Below are positions 29,506 to 31,691 of a stretch of 31,691 nucleotides of DNA, in pieces. Positions within the stretch are counted from its first letter, which is position 1, and every line of letters begins with the position of its first letter. Under the pieces are notes generated by a model. The model had not been told where the DNA came from. It worked only from the letters and a program-made list of their open reading frames with translations, and made no database searches. Where the stretch lies: NCBI GenBank assembly GCA_964423675.1, contig CAYRFP010000023.1:1-31691 (forward strand), written 5' to 3'. The translations under genes and the position numbers were made by a program. This stretch comes from RUG563 sp964423675. GTDB taxonomy: Bacteria > Bacillota > Clostridia > Christensenellales > Aristaeellaceae.

Positions 29506-31691
29506 TTAATAAGTTTCCTGAAGTTCGATATTCTTGTAGCGCTTCAGACCCGTACCAGCGGGGATCAGCTTGCCGATGATGACGTTTTCCTTCAGGCCCA
29601 GCAGCGGATCCACCTTGCCCTTGATGGCAGCTTCAGTAAGCACGCGGGTGGTTTCCTGGAAGGACGCAGCGGACAGGAAGGATTCCGTGGCCAGAGAGGC
29701 CTTGGTGATGCCCAGCAGCACGCGCTTGGCAATCGCAGGACGTCCGCCAGCCATAATGGTCTTTTCGTTGGCCTGCTCGAACTGGAAGATATCCACCAGC
29801 CCGCCGGGGAGCAAATCGGTATCGCCGGCATCCTCAATGCGAACCTTGCGCAGCATCTGCCGCACGATCACTTCGATATGCTTATCAGCGATCTTAACGC
29901 CCTGGCTATAATAAACCGAAAGAACTTCCTTAAGCAGGTATTCCTGCACAGCCTTTACGCCCAGAATCCGCAGCAGATCATGGGGGTTAATGGAACCTTC
30001 GATCAACTCATCGCCAGCGGAAACAATCTGGCCTTCCTGAACCTTCAGACGAGCGCCATAATGGATCAGATAAGCCTTCTTCTCGTTGGGATCCTCTTCG
30101 CTGGTGATGATGATTTCCCGCTTCTTCTTGCTTTCCACGATGGACACTCGGCCGGCGATCTCCGCCAGCGTGGCATCATGCTTGGGCTTACGGGCTTCAA
30201 ACAGTTCCTCAACGCGGGGAAGACCCTGAGTAATATCCTCAGCGGAAGCAACGCCGCCGCTATGGAAGTTACGCATGGTCAGCTGCGTACCGGGTTCGCC
30301 GATGGCCTGTGCGGCGATAATACCAACGGCCTCGCCGATGTCCACATTGCCGCCATGAGCCAGGTTCATGCCATAGCAGCGAGCACAAACGCCGATCTCG
30401 CTATGACAGGTCAGCACGGAGCGAACAGACATCTTCGTCACGCCCGCCTTGCGAACCAGCAGCGCTTTGTCATAGTCAATCAGTTCATTCACATGCACCA
30501 GCAGTTCGCCGGTAATGGGATGATATACATCCTCCGCAGCATAACGGCCACGAATCCGATCGTCAATCAGTTCGATTTCGCCGATGGGCTGCACCGTGAT
30601 ACCCCGCACCTTTTCGCCCCGGGTTTCGAAGCAGTCGGTTTCCCGAACGATCACTTCCTGCGCAACGTCCACCAGACGACGGGTCAGATAACCCGAGTCA
30701 GCGGTACGCAGAGCGGTATCAGCCAGGGATTTACGGCTGCCGTGAGAAGACATGAAAAACTCCAGCACGTTCAGGCCCTCGCGGAAATTGGCGCGGATAG
30801 GCACTTCGATGGCACGACCCGTAGGAGAAGCCATCAAACCGCGCATACCGGCCAGCTGAGCCACCTGACCAGCGCTACCACGAGCGCCGGAGCCGGTCAT
30901 CATGTTGATGGGATTATAGGGCGGCAAAACCTCCATAACCCGGTTCTTCAGCCGCGCGGTGGTTTCGTTCCAGGCGGTGGTAACCATGCGATAGCGCTCA
31001 TCCTCGCTCATTTCGCCGCGATGATATTTGCGGTTGATACGAGCCACCAGATCATCGGTTTCCTTCAGCCAGGTTTCCTTTTCCTTGGGAACGATAATGT
31101 CGCTGACGGACACAGTAATTGCGCCACGGGTAGAATACTTGTAGCCCAGGCTCTTGATGGCGTCCAATACGCTGGCAGTCTTGTTTTCGCCATGCGCACG
31201 GAAGCACCGCTCCACGATAGCGCCCAAGTCCTTCTTAATCACCTTATGGTCGATTTCCAGAGCAAACATTTCGTCCATGCAGGTGCGAGGCTTGAAGCCC
31301 AGATCCTGAGGAATAACTTCGTTGAAAATCAGCAGTCCCAGCGTGGTATCGATCACCCGTCGCTCCGTCGCGCCTTCAAACGTCCGCTCCACGCGCACCT
31401 TGATGGGCGCCTGCAGACTGATCTGATGGCACTGATAGGCCATCATCGCTTCATCCGGCGAGCAGAAAACGCGGCCAGCGCCCTGCGCATCCTCCCGGTT
31501 CAAGGTCAGATAATGGCAGCCGATAACCATATCCTGGGTGGGGGAAATAACGGGGGTGCCGTCCTGCGGCTTCATGATGTTGTTGGCGCAGAGCATCAGA
31601 TACCGGGCCTCGGCCTGCGCTTCCACAGACAGGGGCACGTGAACGGCCATCTGGTCGCCGTCAAAGTCGGCGTTGTAGGCGGTGCAGGCCA
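29506..31691 (-). CDS. rpoC: DNA-directed RNA polymerase subunit beta', C-terminal part
   Basis: About 728 residues are present; the gene runs off the right edge. The edge region translates to AYNADFDGDQMAVHVPLS, the universal motif whose three Asp hold the catalytic Mg2+. Downstream are the trigger-loop/bridge-helix region (MMTGSGARGSAGQVAQLAGMRGLM, split here as GARGSAGQVAQLAGMRGL) and the second zinc site (Cys in RETDCFETRGE, then TCHSEIGVCARCYG). GEPGTQLTMRNFHSGG (trigger-loop segment) is followed by the C-terminal SAASFQETTRVLTEAA. All are well conserved. It normally follows rpoB, which would lie to the right. No gene follows on the same strand before the terminator, so rpoC ends its transcription unit here. 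Confidence 0.98.
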   Translation of the reverse strand, partial: ACTAYNADFDGDQMAVHVPLSVEAQAEARYLMLCANNIMKPQDGTPVISPTQDMVIGCHYLTLNREDAQGAGRVFCSPDEAMMAYQCHQISLQAPIKVRVERTFEGATERRVIDTTLGLLIFNEVIPQDLGFKPRTCMDEMFALEIDHKVIKKDLGAIVERCFRAHGENKTASVLDAIKSLGYKYSTRGAITVSVSDIIVPKEKETWLKETDDLVARINRKYHRGEMSEDERYRMVTTAWNETTARLKNRVMEVLPPYNPINMMTGSGARGSAGQVAQLAGMRGLMASPTGRAIEVPIRANFREGLNVLEFFMSSHGSRKSLADTALRTADSGYLTRRLVDVAQEVIVRETDCFETRGEKVRGITVQPIGEIELIDDRIRGRYAAEDVYHPITGELLVHVNELIDYDKALLVRKAGVTKMSVRSVLTCHSEIGVCARCYGMNLAHGGNVDIGEAVGIIAAQAIGEPGTQLTMRNFHSGGVASAEDITQGLPRVEELFEARKPKHDATLAEIAGRVSIVESKKKREIIITSEEDPNEKKAYLIHYGARLKVQEGQIVSAGDELIEGSINPHDLLRILGVKAVQEYLLKEVLSVYYSQGVKIADKHIEVIVRQMLRKVRIEDAGDTDLLPGGLVDIFQFEQANEKTIMAGGRPAIAKRVLLGITKASLATESFLSAASFQETTRVLTEAAIKGKVDPLLGLKENVIIGKLIPAGTGLKRYKNIELQETY

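Overview
The window looks like a chromosomal segment of a Gram-positive Firmicute of class Clostridia, probably an uncultured gut-type lineage. Supporting signs are AGGAGG-type ribosome binding sites, sigma-A promoters, U-tract terminators, RNase J, RlmH, a LytR-CpsA-Psr protein, VanY and MucBP/SH3 surface proteins, a TSCPD-domain protein, and tRNAs with encoded CCA. Base composition is moderately GC-rich by eye. No rRNA, insertion sequence, prophage or CRISPR array is visible. The exact lineage cannot be fixed from sequence reading alone.

Layout. 1-632: a minus-strand tRNA array (Arg-His-Gln-Lys-Leu-Gly, the last cut by the window edge) behind a near-consensus promoter. 718-1500: a secreted protein of unknown function. 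1648-2768: two half-size chromate-transporter-family genes. 2879-4732: a GH127-type glycosidase with a 13-bp inverted repeat in its promoter, ended by a bidirectional terminator. 4888-13530: four minus-strand genes read toward that terminator from one strong promoter: a 1752-residue surface protein (MucBP repeats, SH3 domains, membrane anchor, Gln-rich inner tail), a secreted CHAP hydrolase, a GMP-synthase homologue with altered active sites, and a GNAT acetyltransferase.

13718-15360: a plus-strand unit of Nudix hydrolase, GNAT, TSCPD protein and a 39-residue membrane peptide. 15455-17394: secreted ComEC-like metallo-beta-lactamase-fold protein and aldose 1-epimerase (minus). 17533-18480: VanY-type carboxypeptidase (plus). 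18565-22132: a tight minus-strand operon in transcription order M19 dipeptidase, MTA/SAH nucleosidase, dCMP deaminase, LCP protein, RlmH. 22580-24241: RNase J with a structured leader. 24367-24516: a 49-residue small protein. 24699-25445: a membrane-anchored coiled-coil protein. 25612-29351: glycosidase-like protein, FAD oxidoreductase and methyltransferase in a probable operon. 29506-31691: the C-terminal part of rpoC, starting at the catalytic Asp triad and cut by the right edge.

Much of the window concerns the cell surface: adhesin-like protein, wall hydrolases, LCP ligase and secreted enzymes. The most unusual item is the intact GMP-synthase homologue, which lacks the glutaminase Cys and His, has a changed PP-loop and has lost XMP-binding segments. 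It lies in the same transcriptional run as the giant surface protein. Second is that surface protein itself, with a Cys at the same position in five consecutive repeats and a disordered cytoplasmic tail. Third is the glycosidase-like/FAD oxidoreductase/methyltransferase cassette.
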